Positions 34,426 through 41,999 of a stretch of 64,000 bases of DNA are shown here, piece after piece. This DNA comes from DASXRU01 sp039933315 (GTDB lineage: Bacteria > Acidobacteriota > Blastocatellia > Pyrinomonadales > Pyrinomonadaceae). Every line of letters starts with the position of its first letter. Within the stretch, counting starts at the first letter, position 1. A program made the translations under genes and the position numbers. The stretch covers positions 1-64,000 of the forward strand of contig JBDTOI010000003.1 in NCBI GenBank assembly GCA_039933315.1. The letters are read 5' to 3'. The notes under the pieces were generated by a model, which ran no database searches, was not told the origin of the DNA, and was given only the letters and a program-made list of their open reading frames with translations.

Positions 34426-34887
34426 ATGTCTGCTAATCCAATAAGCGCCAGCGTGCACGAGTTTACTCCTGGCCGGCCGGCCCGCCGGTTGAGCAATCTG
34501 AGCAACCCCCTCGTGTTATTGGTGGAGGATCAGGAAGATGTGCGGCGCGAACTGAGGCAGGTCCTGGTTCTAAACGGATATCGACTGATTGACACCGACA
34601 ACGGACAGGACGCCGTAAAGTGCGCGCGGTACGCCCATCCGGACCTGGTGATGGTGGATCTGGATGTGCCTTTGTTGTACGAACTCGTGGCCGCACGGCA
34701 GATAGTTAAGCAAGCACAGTTGGGCACGGTACCGGTGGTCATCGTAACTCGTGAAGACACGGTCGACCCATATCCCATGATGGAGGTGGGCATTCGCCGC
34801 AATGAGTACGTGACGAGACTACATGACTATGAGCAGCTAGGGCACTTGCTCGATTATCTATTGCCCGTGGGGCCGGAAGCGGCCTGA
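34426..34887 (+). CDS. Single-domain response regulator, degenerate at the switch lysine
   Basis: 153 residues from ATG 34426; the frame from TTG 34393 is unlikely. About 30 polar residues precede a receiver domain: VLLVEDQEDVRRELRQVLVL, DLVMVDLDVPLL with the phosphoacceptor aspartate, and VVIVTRED. The conserved lysine late in the domain (usual KP) is not present; the aligned stretch reads EYVTRLHDYEQL. There is no output domain. It could act as a phosphate sink or adaptor, or be regulated without phosphorylation. No kinase gene is adjacent; the orphan hybrid kinase at 20560 is one possible partner. Confidence 0.85.
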   Translation: MSANPISASVHEFTPGRPARRLSNLSNPLVLLVEDQEDVRRELRQVLVLNGYRLIDTDNGQDAVKCARYAHPDLVMVDLDVPLLYELVAARQIVKQAQLGTVPVVIVTREDTVDPYPMMEVGIRRNEYVTRLHDYEQLGHLLDYLLPVGPEAA

Positions 34888-35229
34888 GCCACTTTCTGTC
34901 ACCATCAGCAGAGTTCTTAAGTCCCTCTCTGGTAAGTGCTTAACCATCCCTTGTTGAGGCCAACCTGCTCCTAGCCTTGCAACTAAGTATGTTATTAGTG
35001 CATCATAGGCCCGGTTAATCCTTCTCTCGCGCATCGACGGTGATGCGCCCCGCGCACAAAGAATTAGCGCTGGCGTTTTGGATAGTTCGAGAGCAGGCTA
35101 GTATTCAACTTCAGAAGCCGCTCAAATAGAGCATCCGAAACCCGGCTCCTTCGCTCCTACCGTTCGACCGAAGCCAATCCGATTCGCAGCTTCTTTTCAG
35201 TCCCCCCGAGGGGAAAGGTACATCTGTAT
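34888..35229. other. Gene-free leader before the RRM protein
   Basis: 342 bases with no credible open frame. ccccccgaggggaaagg (about 35202-35218) gives a short hairpin and the purine-rich ribosome binding site for the RRM gene. A long leader would suit an RNA-binding cold-shock-type gene, but no specific RNA element was recognised. Confidence 0.4.
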
Positions 35230-35622
35230 ATGACAAACAAACTTTACGTAGGAAATCTCGCGTTTACGACCTCCAGCCAGGATCTGCAAGAATTATTTGC
35301 GCAGGCCGGCACGGTCGAATCGGCGAGCGTCGTGGAAGACCGCGACACGGGGCGTTCGCGCGGCTTTGGCTTCGTCGAAATGTCCAGCCAGGAAGAAGCT
35401 GCAAAGGCCATCGAACAGTTCAATGGCAAGGAAGTCAATGGACGCAGTCTGACCGTCAATGAAGCCAAGCCGCGCGAGAATCGCGCCGGCGGCGGCGGCG
35501 GTCGTGGCGGCTTTGGTGGTGGTGGCGGCGGTCGCGGCGGCGGTGGCGGTTACGGTGGGAATCGTAGCGGCGGCGGCGGTGGCGGTGGTGGCTATAGCGG
35601 CAATCGCGAACCCAGGTGGTAA
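35230..35622 (+). CDS. Glycine-rich RRM RNA-binding protein
   Basis: 130 residues. One RRM spans residues 3-82, with RNP2 LYVGNL (5-10) and RNP1 RGFGFVEM (44-51), and the usual beta-alpha-beta spacing. A glycine/arginine tail (about 88-130, GGGGGRGG/GGYGG units) follows. This is the bacterial and cyanobacterial Rbp type, often cold-inducible, which binds single-stranded RNA in the cytosol. The tail's repeat coding leaves long false open frames on both strands. A DEAD-box helicase gene follows 130 bases later and IF-1 after that, so an RNA-remodelling group is likely. Confidence 0.94.
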   Translation: MTNKLYVGNLAFTTSSQDLQELFAQAGTVESASVVEDRDTGRSRGFGFVEMSSQEEAAKAIEQFNGKEVNGRSLTVNEAKPRENRAGGGGGRGGFGGGGGGRGGGGGYGGNRSGGGGGGGGYSGNREPRW

Positions 35623-35752
35623 GCGACTGTCTTTGAGTCCCCGGACAATCTCTGTGGTGACCTTCAACAAGGCGCCACAGAGACCCGGAGTTCTCACGGT
35701 AAGAAACAATGCGATGATCTTAAGCAAGACCGTCGCGCAATTGAAGGAGTTT

Positions 35753-37003
35753 ATGAATTTTTCTCAACTGGGACTGGCGCCCGCGCAAGTGCGAAGCTGC
35801 GAGTCTCTCGGATACACCGAACCAACCCCGATCCAGGAACAGGCGATCCCTGTCGTCCTGCGCGGCGAAGACTTGATCGGCTGCGCCGAAACCGGCACAG
35901 GCAAAACTGCCGCATTTCTACTTCCCATAATTCAAAGGATTACATCCTCCAACCAGGGAGGCACCGCACCCGCCAAAGCGTCACCGCGACCCGGTGTGCG
36001 TGTCCTCGTGCTGGCGCCAACGCGCGAGCTCGCGGCGCAGATTGAAAAAAATTATCGGGAGCTTAATCCCGTCAAAGCGAATCGCAGCGTGACGTTAATT
36101 GGTGGAGCAAACATACGCACCCAGATCACCGAGTTGCACCGTCGTCCGACCGTGGTTATTGCCACGCCCGGCCGTTTGCTGGATCTGACAGAGCGTAATG
36201 CAATCGATCTTTCTACTGTGGAAGTGTTGGTGCTGGACGAAGCGGACCGCATGCTGGACATGGGGTTCTTACCGGCAATTCGCCGCGTGCTCTCAATGGT
36301 GCCGGCAAAGCGACAGACGCTGCTCTTCTCCGCGACTATGTCGTCGGAAATCGAGCGTTTGGCCCGCACTACAATGAAGTCGCCGAAGATGATCGAAGTC
36401 AGCACGCGTGGTCAGGCCCCGATACTGGTCAAGCAGACTGCTTATCCAGTGGCGCAGGAGTCCAAGACCGCTTTGTTACTTGATTTGCTTGAGCGCGAGC
36501 GCTTTGACCGTGTGCTGGTCTTTACCAGAACACGCCGTGGGGCGGAACGCCTTTCGCACATTCTCGAAGCCCGAGATCATAGTGTGAATCGCATTCACGC
36601 CGACCGGACCCAGCCGCAACGTGAAGCTGCACTGCGTGGATTCCGTGATGGACGAACGAGGGTGCTGGTGGCCACAGACATCGCAGCCCGCGGTATAGAC
36701 GTCGATGTCATTTCTCATGTGATAAATTATGACGTACCCGCAGCCCCGGAAGACTACGTGCATCGAATTGGTCGCACCGGACGAGCCGGCAATCAAGGTA
36801 AGGCTATTACCATCGTGACACCCGTTGACGAGTTATCCATGCGGGCTATCGAGCGTCTGACAGGACAGCCAGTGGAGCGAGTCATATTGCCAGGTTTCGG
36901 CGGCACTAAGAGTGCCACTCCGGCACCCGGCAAGGCATATAATCAGTTCCGCCGCGCCAGCAGTTCAGTTCGTTCATTTCGGCCACGACGCGCGAGCCGG
37001 TAA
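35753..37003 (+). CDS. DEAD-box ATP-dependent RNA helicase
   Basis: 416 residues from ATG 35753, which follows gaaggag by 5 bases. The open frame from 35459 translates the glycine-rich tail of the previous gene out of frame and is not real. Motifs: Q motif GYTEPTPIQEQAIP, AETGTGKT 45-52, PTRELA, GG, TPGRLLDL, DEAD 162-165, SATM, ARGIDVD and HRIGRTGRAG. The tail is short and basic (RRASSSVRSFRPRRASR). It resembles RhlE-type helicases, which unwind short RNA duplexes in ribosome assembly and mRNA decay. Confidence 0.95.
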   Translation: MNFSQLGLAPAQVRSCESLGYTEPTPIQEQAIPVVLRGEDLIGCAETGTGKTAAFLLPIIQRITSSNQGGTAPAKASPRPGVRVLVLAPTRELAAQIEKNYRELNPVKANRSVTLIGGANIRTQITELHRRPTVVIATPGRLLDLTERNAIDLSTVEVLVLDEADRMLDMGFLPAIRRVLSMVPAKRQTLLFSATMSSEIERLARTTMKSPKMIEVSTRGQAPILVKQTAYPVAQESKTALLLDLLERERFDRVLVFTRTRRGAERLSHILEARDHSVNRIHADRTQPQREAALRGFRDGRTRVLVATDIAARGIDVDVISHVINYDVPAAPEDYVHRIGRTGRAGNQGKAITIVTPVDELSMRAIERLTGQPVERVILPGFGGTKSATPAPGKAYNQFRRASSSVRSFRPRRASR

Positions 37004-37137
37004 GTATTTCGGTAAACGAACTCTGGGGACCGTCTTAGCACGAGGAAGGGAGAGGAACGTGAAGTATCAACTTTGCGTTTCTTGCCCGGAACTTTGCGGT
37101 GGCGGTCCACTAGCCCCAACTTAAGAGGAGAAACTAA

Positions 37138-37359
37138 TTGGCAAGAGACGATTTGATTCCGGCCGAGGGCACCATAATCGACAAGCAGCCCAACGCATTT
37201 TTTAAAGTGCAGCTCGACAATACTGAGCACGTAGTGCTGGCGGCAATTTCAGGGAAGATGCGAAAGAACCGCATCAGGATTCTGGTGGGAGACCGCGTAA
37301 GCGTGGAAATGTCACCTTATGACCTGAGCCGCGGACGAATTACCTACCGCTACAAATAA
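37138..37359 (+). CDS. infA: Translation initiation factor IF-1
   Basis: 73 residues, the normal IF-1 size. It has the S1/OB-fold core EGTIIDKQPNAFFKVQLDN, then HVVLAAISGKMRKNRIRILV, GDRVSVEMSPYDLSRGRITY and RYK. It binds the 30S A site during initiation. The start is TTG 37138, preceded by aagaggagaaacta, a strong site. The rare start codon, rather than ATG, suggests tuned expression. It is separated from ribosomal protein genes, its common setting, and sits instead behind an RNA helicase. The second base-level difference from standard IF-1 is the first residues ARDDLIPAEG. Confidence 0.93.
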   Translation: MARDDLIPAEGTIIDKQPNAFFKVQLDNTEHVVLAAISGKMRKNRIRILVGDRVSVEMSPYDLSRGRITYRYK

Positions 37360-37410
37360 TTCCTCGGACGTTTCCAGTTCACCGCGCCCTTGAGCGCATA
37401 TATCAGCGAT

Positions 37411-37450
37411 GAGCATCGGCATGGTTGTTTGCTGATGCTCTTCTTATTTT
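37411..37450. terminator. Terminator after infA
   Basis: gagcatcggc (37411-37420) pairs with gctgatgctc (37431-37440, one G-T pair), followed by ttcttatttt. It lies between the convergent infA and YihY-type genes, 10 bases before the latter's stop, so it may serve both. Confidence 0.8.
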
Positions 37451-37459
37451 AAGCAAGCC

Positions 37460-38326
37460 TCACTTGCTTGCCCGGCGCGCCGCGTGTTCGATTTCCGAGT
37501 TGATCTCCCCGCCAATCAAAATTGCCGCGCCGGTTAAGTAAAACCACAACATCAGAATAATCAACGCGCCCAGGGAGCCGTAGGTGGCGCTGTATGAGTC
37601 GAAGAAATGCAGGTAGGCCCTTAGTCCAAGAGAGACTAATAGCCAAAGGACTACTGCGGCTAATGATCCAGGGGTTATCCATTGCCACTTTGGGTTCGGC
37701 AGGTTGGGCGCGAAGTAATAGATCAGCGCAAAGGTAGTAAACAGAAATGCCAGGGCAATTGGCCACTGGAGGATCTTCCAGGTGATGATAAACACTGCGC
37801 CAAATCCGCTGGCGGCCGCCACGGAATCAGCAATCCGCCCACCCAACAAAACAATCACCAGCGCCGAAATAATTAGCAGCGCGAGGCCAACGGTTAAGCC
37901 CACTGAGATGAGGCGTACCTTCCACCAGGAACGGGTCTCCTTTACATCGTAGGCAATGTTCAGCGTCTCGCTGATTGCCCCCATCCCGTTTGAGGCCGCC
38001 CAAAGCGCAGCTAGTATGCCGAAAGACAGCTTGCCGCCCCCGCGTGCTTTGCTCACTTCATCCAACGTAGTCTGAACAAGTTGTAGCGCGGAATACGGCA
38101 TCACGGTGCTGAGATAACGGAGGAGACTGTTGCGGAGCTGCGAGCCGGCCTCCGCAAAATATCCCAGCAAGGTCATGAGGAACAGTAGCAGCGGAAAAAG
38201 CGCGAGCAGGAAATAGTAGGAAAGCTGTGCGGAGCGGCCTAACACATCATCCTGATTAATCTTAGTCCAGGCACGTTGCGCCAGTGTTTTCCACTTCAGG
38301 CCGCCCAAATCCCACTTTACAGACAT
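37460..38326 (-). CDS. YihY/BrkB-family inner membrane protein
   Basis: 288 residues from ATG 38326, which follows gagagggttt. The longer frame from 38413 adds 29 unlikely residues. About six membrane segments, with the family landmarks QLSYYFLLALFPLLLFLMTL, AASNGMGAISETLNIAYDVK (about 115-135), WQWITPGSLAAVVLWLLVSL and LGALIILMLWFYLTGAAILI with GGEINSEIEH near the end. It was once called ribonuclease BN by mistake. The family's role in the envelope is still unclear. Confidence 0.92.
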   Translation of the reverse strand: MSVKWDLGGLKWKTLAQRAWTKINQDDVLGRSAQLSYYFLLALFPLLLFLMTLLGYFAEAGSQLRNSLLRYLSTVMPYSALQLVQTTLDEVSKARGGGKLSFGILAALWAASNGMGAISETLNIAYDVKETRSWWKVRLISVGLTVGLALLIISALVIVLLGGRIADSVAAASGFGAVFIITWKILQWPIALAFLFTTFALIYYFAPNLPNPKWQWITPGSLAAVVLWLLVSLGLRAYLHFFDSYSATYGSLGALIILMLWFYLTGAAILIGGEINSEIEHAARRASK

Positions 38327-38502
38327 AAACCCTCTCTCCCCCGTTCGCTTATACAACAGAATCCCCAGCGGGACCGAGCGACAGCAAGACGCAGGCCAGC
38401 CTGCCAATACCAAGCAGGGCGAATCGAGTTTGATGACTCAGTTATCGAGAAGCATTGCGTAGAAGGCTTGGCGGGTCGATCGGGCTGCTCCAAACAGTTG
38501 GA

Positions 38503-39444
38503 TTACTTAACCATGGTGCCGGTGCGGCTCCACCGAGTGTTGGTAAAGAAGTCAGCGAGCGGATTGCCAGTTGAGGGTGCGCTTTCGTCGTAAGACCAGT
38601 AAACGAACATGGCCCGGCCAATGACAAGTTCACGCGGCACAAAACCCCAACGGCGGCTGTCCTGACTATTGTCGCGGTTGTCACCCATTACGAAATAGGA
38701 ACCGGCCGGAACCGTGTCCGCTTTGCCGTTGACGGCATAATGAAAGTCCGGATAGATCGAGGGCGAAAGGTTCTCTTCAGCAGCGCGACGGGTCCGGGGA
38801 CTGTAGTAGGCAGTAGATGGGCCCGTACCCTCGGCCGGGGGCGTGTCCACAATGCGCAGCGGAGCATTGTGCCGCGGATCTTCCGCCGGCGCGCCGTAGC
38901 CCGGGTCTTCGGCAGTCACTACATGTTCGGGCAAAACTTGTCCATTCACCAGGACCTTCGTTCCTCGGACCTCGATGCGGTCACCAGGCAAACCAATCAC
39001 GCGCTTCACGTAATTTGTCTTGTACGGCGTATTGTCTGGCCGCCGGTCGTCTTCCGGGTCTGTGGGATTGCCCGGGTACTTGAAAACTATTATGTCGCCT
39101 CGCCTGACTTCCCTTTGCGGTAAAAAAGGAAGCGGCGGACCGGGAGCGAAGATGAATTTATTGACCAGGAGGTGATCGCCGATGGTAATCGTATTCTGCA
39201 TGGAACCTGTCGGGACCTTCACTGCCTGCACCACGAAGGTCATACCAAACAGCGCCATGATCACGGTGACTACCGCGGACTCAAAATACTCGCGCAGCCA
39301 GGTCTTTCGCGGGCCATGCATCTCGGTTTCGAGCCCCAGTCGCCGCTCTCGTCCGTTAGGGGCCACGGCTTGAGGAGCCACGGTTGCGGCCTTTTCGTCG
39401 ACAATAGCTTTTGTGGTTGAGCCAGTAGTGCCAGAGGTCATCAA
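38503..39444 (-). CDS. lepB: Signal peptidase I
   Basis: 313 residues. The N-terminus is an unusual 50-residue cytoplasmic extension (TTGSTTKAIVDEKAATVAPQ), then one membrane anchor (about 54-74). The catalytic serine is S81 (VPTGSMQNT) and the general base lysine is K147 (YVKRVIGLPGD). The final boxes are FVMGDNRDNSQDSRRWG. It cleaves signal peptides at the outer face of the inner membrane and so matures the many secreted proteins here. The central region carries an insert (EDPGYGAPAEDPRHNAPLRI). It precedes RNase III in reverse order, a common lepB-rnc neighbourhood. Confidence 0.95.
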   Translation of the reverse strand: MMTSGTTGSTTKAIVDEKAATVAPQAVAPNGRERRLGLETEMHGPRKTWLREYFESAVVTVIMALFGMTFVVQAVKVPTGSMQNTITIGDHLLVNKFIFAPGPPLPFLPQREVRRGDIIVFKYPGNPTDPEDDRRPDNTPYKTNYVKRVIGLPGDRIEVRGTKVLVNGQVLPEHVVTAEDPGYGAPAEDPRHNAPLRIVDTPPAEGTGPSTAYYSPRTRRAAEENLSPSIYPDFHYAVNGKADTVPAGSYFVMGDNRDNSQDSRRWGFVPRELVIGRAMFVYWSYDESAPSTGNPLADFFTNTRWSRTGTMVK

Positions 39445-39541
39445 TTCATCCTTATGATGCGCTTAGCATCAACATCCTAGATGCTTGCGCGCATAACGGT
39501 CAAGTTACCCGCCTTCGCGCTGATCCAACATGCGAACGGGT

Positions 39542-40297
39542 TTAAACAACGCTGGTACTGGCCGTGTCCTCAGAGTCTCGTCCCATTTTCTCCAGCGCCA
39601 ATCGAGCCGCTACTGCTTCAGCAGCCTTTATTGTGCGGCCCTCGCCCAGCACCTTCCCGCCAGTCCATTTAACTTCCACATGAAAAATCCGCCGATGAGG
39701 CGGGCCGAGGGTTTCGACCACTGTGTACTGCGGGCCAGGCTCTTTCAACGCCTGTAGTTTCTCCTGTAACAACGTCTTGTGATCGGCCGCGGCGGCCGAC
39801 TCGGGATCGGAATGCGCCAACTCCTCGGCCAGCGCAAGTTGAACAAAGCGAGTAGCCGCTACCAGTCCGCCTTCCAGAAAAATCGCGCCTGTGATGGCTT
39901 CAAACACATCTGCCAGCAACGCGCGCTTGCGGCTGCCGCCGCTCCGCTCCTCGCCTCGTCCAAAACGCACGAACTCGCCTAATCCCATTCGCAGCGATGC
40001 GTTGGCCAAGGTTGCCGCACTGACCAAACGGTGCTTCATACGAGACAACTCGCCTTCAGTTGCGTCTGGATTCGACTGGAAAAGGTGATCGGCAACAATC
40101 AGGCCCAGCACCGAGTCGCCCAGAAACTCGAACGCCTCGTTGTGCAGGCGACGCGCCTCTTCCTGGGAGCCGGGCGATACTTGTTCGTGCGCCCATGAGC
40201 GATGGGTTAGGGCCCGTTCGAGCAAATCTCGATCGGCAAAACGGTATTCAAGGATTTCCTCCAGGGAGTCCAGATTCGCAGGAGAGTGATCATTCAC
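39542..40297 (-). CDS. rnc: Ribonuclease III
   Basis: 251 residues from GTG 40297. The ATG at 40330 lies inside the terminator stem of the upstream gene and is rejected. The RNase III domain has NEAFEFLGDSVLGL with the catalytic glutamate and aspartate, and LADVFEAITGAIFLEGG. A double-stranded RNA-binding domain (about 170-240, HKTLLQEKLQALKEPGPQYT, KAAEAVAARLALEKM) completes the family length. It cuts double-stranded RNA, including rRNA precursors and palindromic transcripts, so the many hairpin repeats of this genome are plausible substrates. Confidence 0.95.
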   Translation of the reverse strand: MNDHSPANLDSLEEILEYRFADRDLLERALTHRSWAHEQVSPGSQEEARRLHNEAFEFLGDSVLGLIVADHLFQSNPDATEGELSRMKHRLVSAATLANASLRMGLGEFVRFGRGEERSGGSRKRALLADVFEAITGAIFLEGGLVAATRFVQLALAEELAHSDPESAAAADHKTLLQEKLQALKEPGPQYTVVETLGPPHRRIFHVEVKWTGGKVLGEGRTIKAAEAVAARLALEKMGRDSEDTASTSVV

Positions 40298-40310
40298 AGT
40301 GGAGCAATTG

Positions 40311-40362
40311 TAACAAAACGCCGAAGGCATCGTCGAAACTACGACGGGTGCCTTCGGCGTTG
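40311..40362 (-). terminator. Terminator of the 404-residue secreted protein gene
   Basis: acgccgaaggca (40318-40329) and tgccttcggcgt (40349-40360), with an inner tcgtcg/cgacgg stem, followed on the minus strand by tttgtt. It overlaps the leader of rnc, whose start must therefore lie after it. Confidence 0.88.
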
Positions 40363-40388
40363 GGATATCGTCGAGAACCGGTTGGTCG

Positions 40389-41603
40389 TTACTTACGACG
40401 GTGGTTCGACCTTGGTTTGGGCTTCGCCTGGCTTGTCGCCGGCGTGGTCTTCGGAGTGGTGGTGGTCTTGTTCACTGGCTGCATTGGCTCGCCAGTAGCT
40501 GCTCCCTGCTTGGGTTGGGTGGCCAGCGGCGCGGTTCCGCCCGTAGTTCCTGCCGGCGCAGTTCCCGCAGCGGCCGAGCCGCTTGCCGGCGCGGATGGCA
40601 ACGTGGTGATCGGCGTCGGCACATCGGGCAAGGGCTTGGTCAAGATTCCAGCAACGAACTCAGTCATGCCGGTGACCTCCTTGTTATGGCGGAACTTGTA
40701 CCATTCGGTCATATTTTCCGTCCACAGGGCCTTGTTCGCCTGGTGTTTGGGATCATTTCCCGCCAATGCAATAGCTCGCGCATAACCATCAAGCATGCGA
40801 TCCACTATTTGATTGATATTCTCCAGCGCAAGCTTTTGCTCCGGACTCTCAGCCTTGCCGGTGTACTGCTTGTAATCCTCAGATAGCTTGGCGTAGGGCC
40901 CGTTTTCATAGGCTTGTTCTATGCCGATAAAGGTGCGCGGATCCTTTTTCAAGACACTCTCGTAACGGGCGCCTTTTAGCAAGTACGGTATGGAATCGGT
41001 CAGGTTAGGCGTGGTCTTGCCCAGCGAATAGTTTAACCATGCCAGCGCGTCGTCCTTATTCAAAAAGGGTCGCCAATCATCCGCAGTCTTTCCTGCCTCC
41101 AACATCTCAATAGCTTTTCGGGCATAGTTGGCGGACTCGGCGTTCAGCGAGTTGTTGCCACCGATTGAGGCGAGATAGCCGATGTTGCCCAGCAATAGAT
41201 AGGCTCTAACGTAATTGGGGTCGTCATTAAGAACGCTCTTTCCGAGCTTCATTACCTCCTGATAATTCTTCTTATCAAAGGCGGTCAGGAAGTCGCCCCG
41301 GCGTGTCTCGAGTTCATAACTGGCAACGAACTTCTTCAATACCTTCGCGTACTGGTCGGTGTCATCTGCGTTCGGACAGGCGGCGAGATATTTTTTCGCA
41401 GCATCGTAAGCGACGTTCTGATCGCCGTTTGGATGTTCCGCCGTCTTGCCTTTTCGGTTCTCGTAATACTCTGTATATAGCTTACCTTTTGTCTCGTCAG
41501 TGCACTCGCCCGCTGACCCGTTGCCAGTCTGCGCTTGAGTCAATGCAGGTAAAGTCAGCGCCAGCATCGCGGCGAGTATGACTAATCTGATCGTATATTT
41601 CAT
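40389..41603 (-). CDS. Secreted TPR-like protein of unknown function
   Basis: 404 residues from ATG 41603, preceded by ggaggatcggaagaacc. The frame from 41780 is extended only into leader. Signal peptide MKYTIRLVILAAMLALTLPA, then ALTQA-Q. The mature part is all-helical with TPR-like pairs (NVAYDAAKKYLAACPNADDT, YVRAYLLLGNIGYLASIGG, ANYARKAIEMLEAGKTADDW). The last 80 residues are low-complexity Pro/Thr/Ala with a basic end (QAKPKPRSNHRRK). This is a common Acidobacteria type; no function is known. It has its own terminator. Confidence 0.8.
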   Translation of the reverse strand: MKYTIRLVILAAMLALTLPALTQAQTGNGSAGECTDETKGKLYTEYYENRKGKTAEHPNGDQNVAYDAAKKYLAACPNADDTDQYAKVLKKFVASYELETRRGDFLTAFDKKNYQEVMKLGKSVLNDDPNYVRAYLLLGNIGYLASIGGNNSLNAESANYARKAIEMLEAGKTADDWRPFLNKDDALAWLNYSLGKTTPNLTDSIPYLLKGARYESVLKKDPRTFIGIEQAYENGPYAKLSEDYKQYTGKAESPEQKLALENINQIVDRMLDGYARAIALAGNDPKHQANKALWTENMTEWYKFRHNKEVTGMTEFVAGILTKPLPDVPTPITTLPSAPASGSAAAGTAPAGTTGGTAPLATQPKQGAATGEPMQPVNKTTTTPKTTPATSQAKPKPRSNHRRK

Positions 41604-41924
41604 TGGTTCTTCCGATCCTCCCAATCCTTTGCTTCGTAAGACTCGTCCAAGCCGACGGGGGTTCAACGCGGGAGAGCGTCGCCAAGCTAAGATGCACCAC
41701 GGTGCACGGCAGTTGCCGTGCCCGGAAACGCCTCGAAGGCCGCCAAAGTCACGCACTAACCTGGAGCGAAATCGCGGCAATAATCATGCAAGAAACACCT
41801 GAGTGTCAAGTATGTAAAGGTGTATCAAAGACGAGTGACCAGAAAAGATCGAAGAATGCAAAAACTTCAGAATGAAAAACCAATTAAAAGCCCCGGTCAT
41901 TGGCTTGTGAGGTGTGTGGTAAAA
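41604..41924. other. Gene-free stretch with two small palindromes
   Basis: tgcaccacggtgca (41692-41705) and the overlapping cacggca-gt-tgccgtg (about 41704-41719) lie about 90-115 bases before the start of the secreted TPR-like gene and could be operator sites. No gene was supported. A 29-codon plus-strand frame at 41786 is unremarkable. Confidence 0.4.
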
Positions 41925-41967
41925 GCGAAAGCGCCGAGCTATCGCAAGGTAATTACGATAGTTCGGC
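41925..41967 (-). terminator. Terminator of the transpeptidase gene
   Basis: gccgagctatcg (41933-41944) and cgatagttcggc (41956-41967, one G-T pair), then a T-rich stretch on the minus strand (gctttcgctttt). It lies 33 bases after the gene's stop. Confidence 0.8.
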
Positions 41968-41999
41968 ACTCGCGGGATATGCCAGAATTGGCTGACTTT

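Noticed and set aside
35459..35752. A 98-codon N-terminal extension of the DEAD-box helicase
   Set aside because: It translates the glycine-rich tail of the RRM gene in another frame, and a strong ribosome binding site with ATG at 35753 gives the normal family start.
40298..40330. ATG 40330 as the start of RNase III
   Set aside because: The codon lies in the stem of the upstream gene's terminator, and the family begins near the GTG at 40297.
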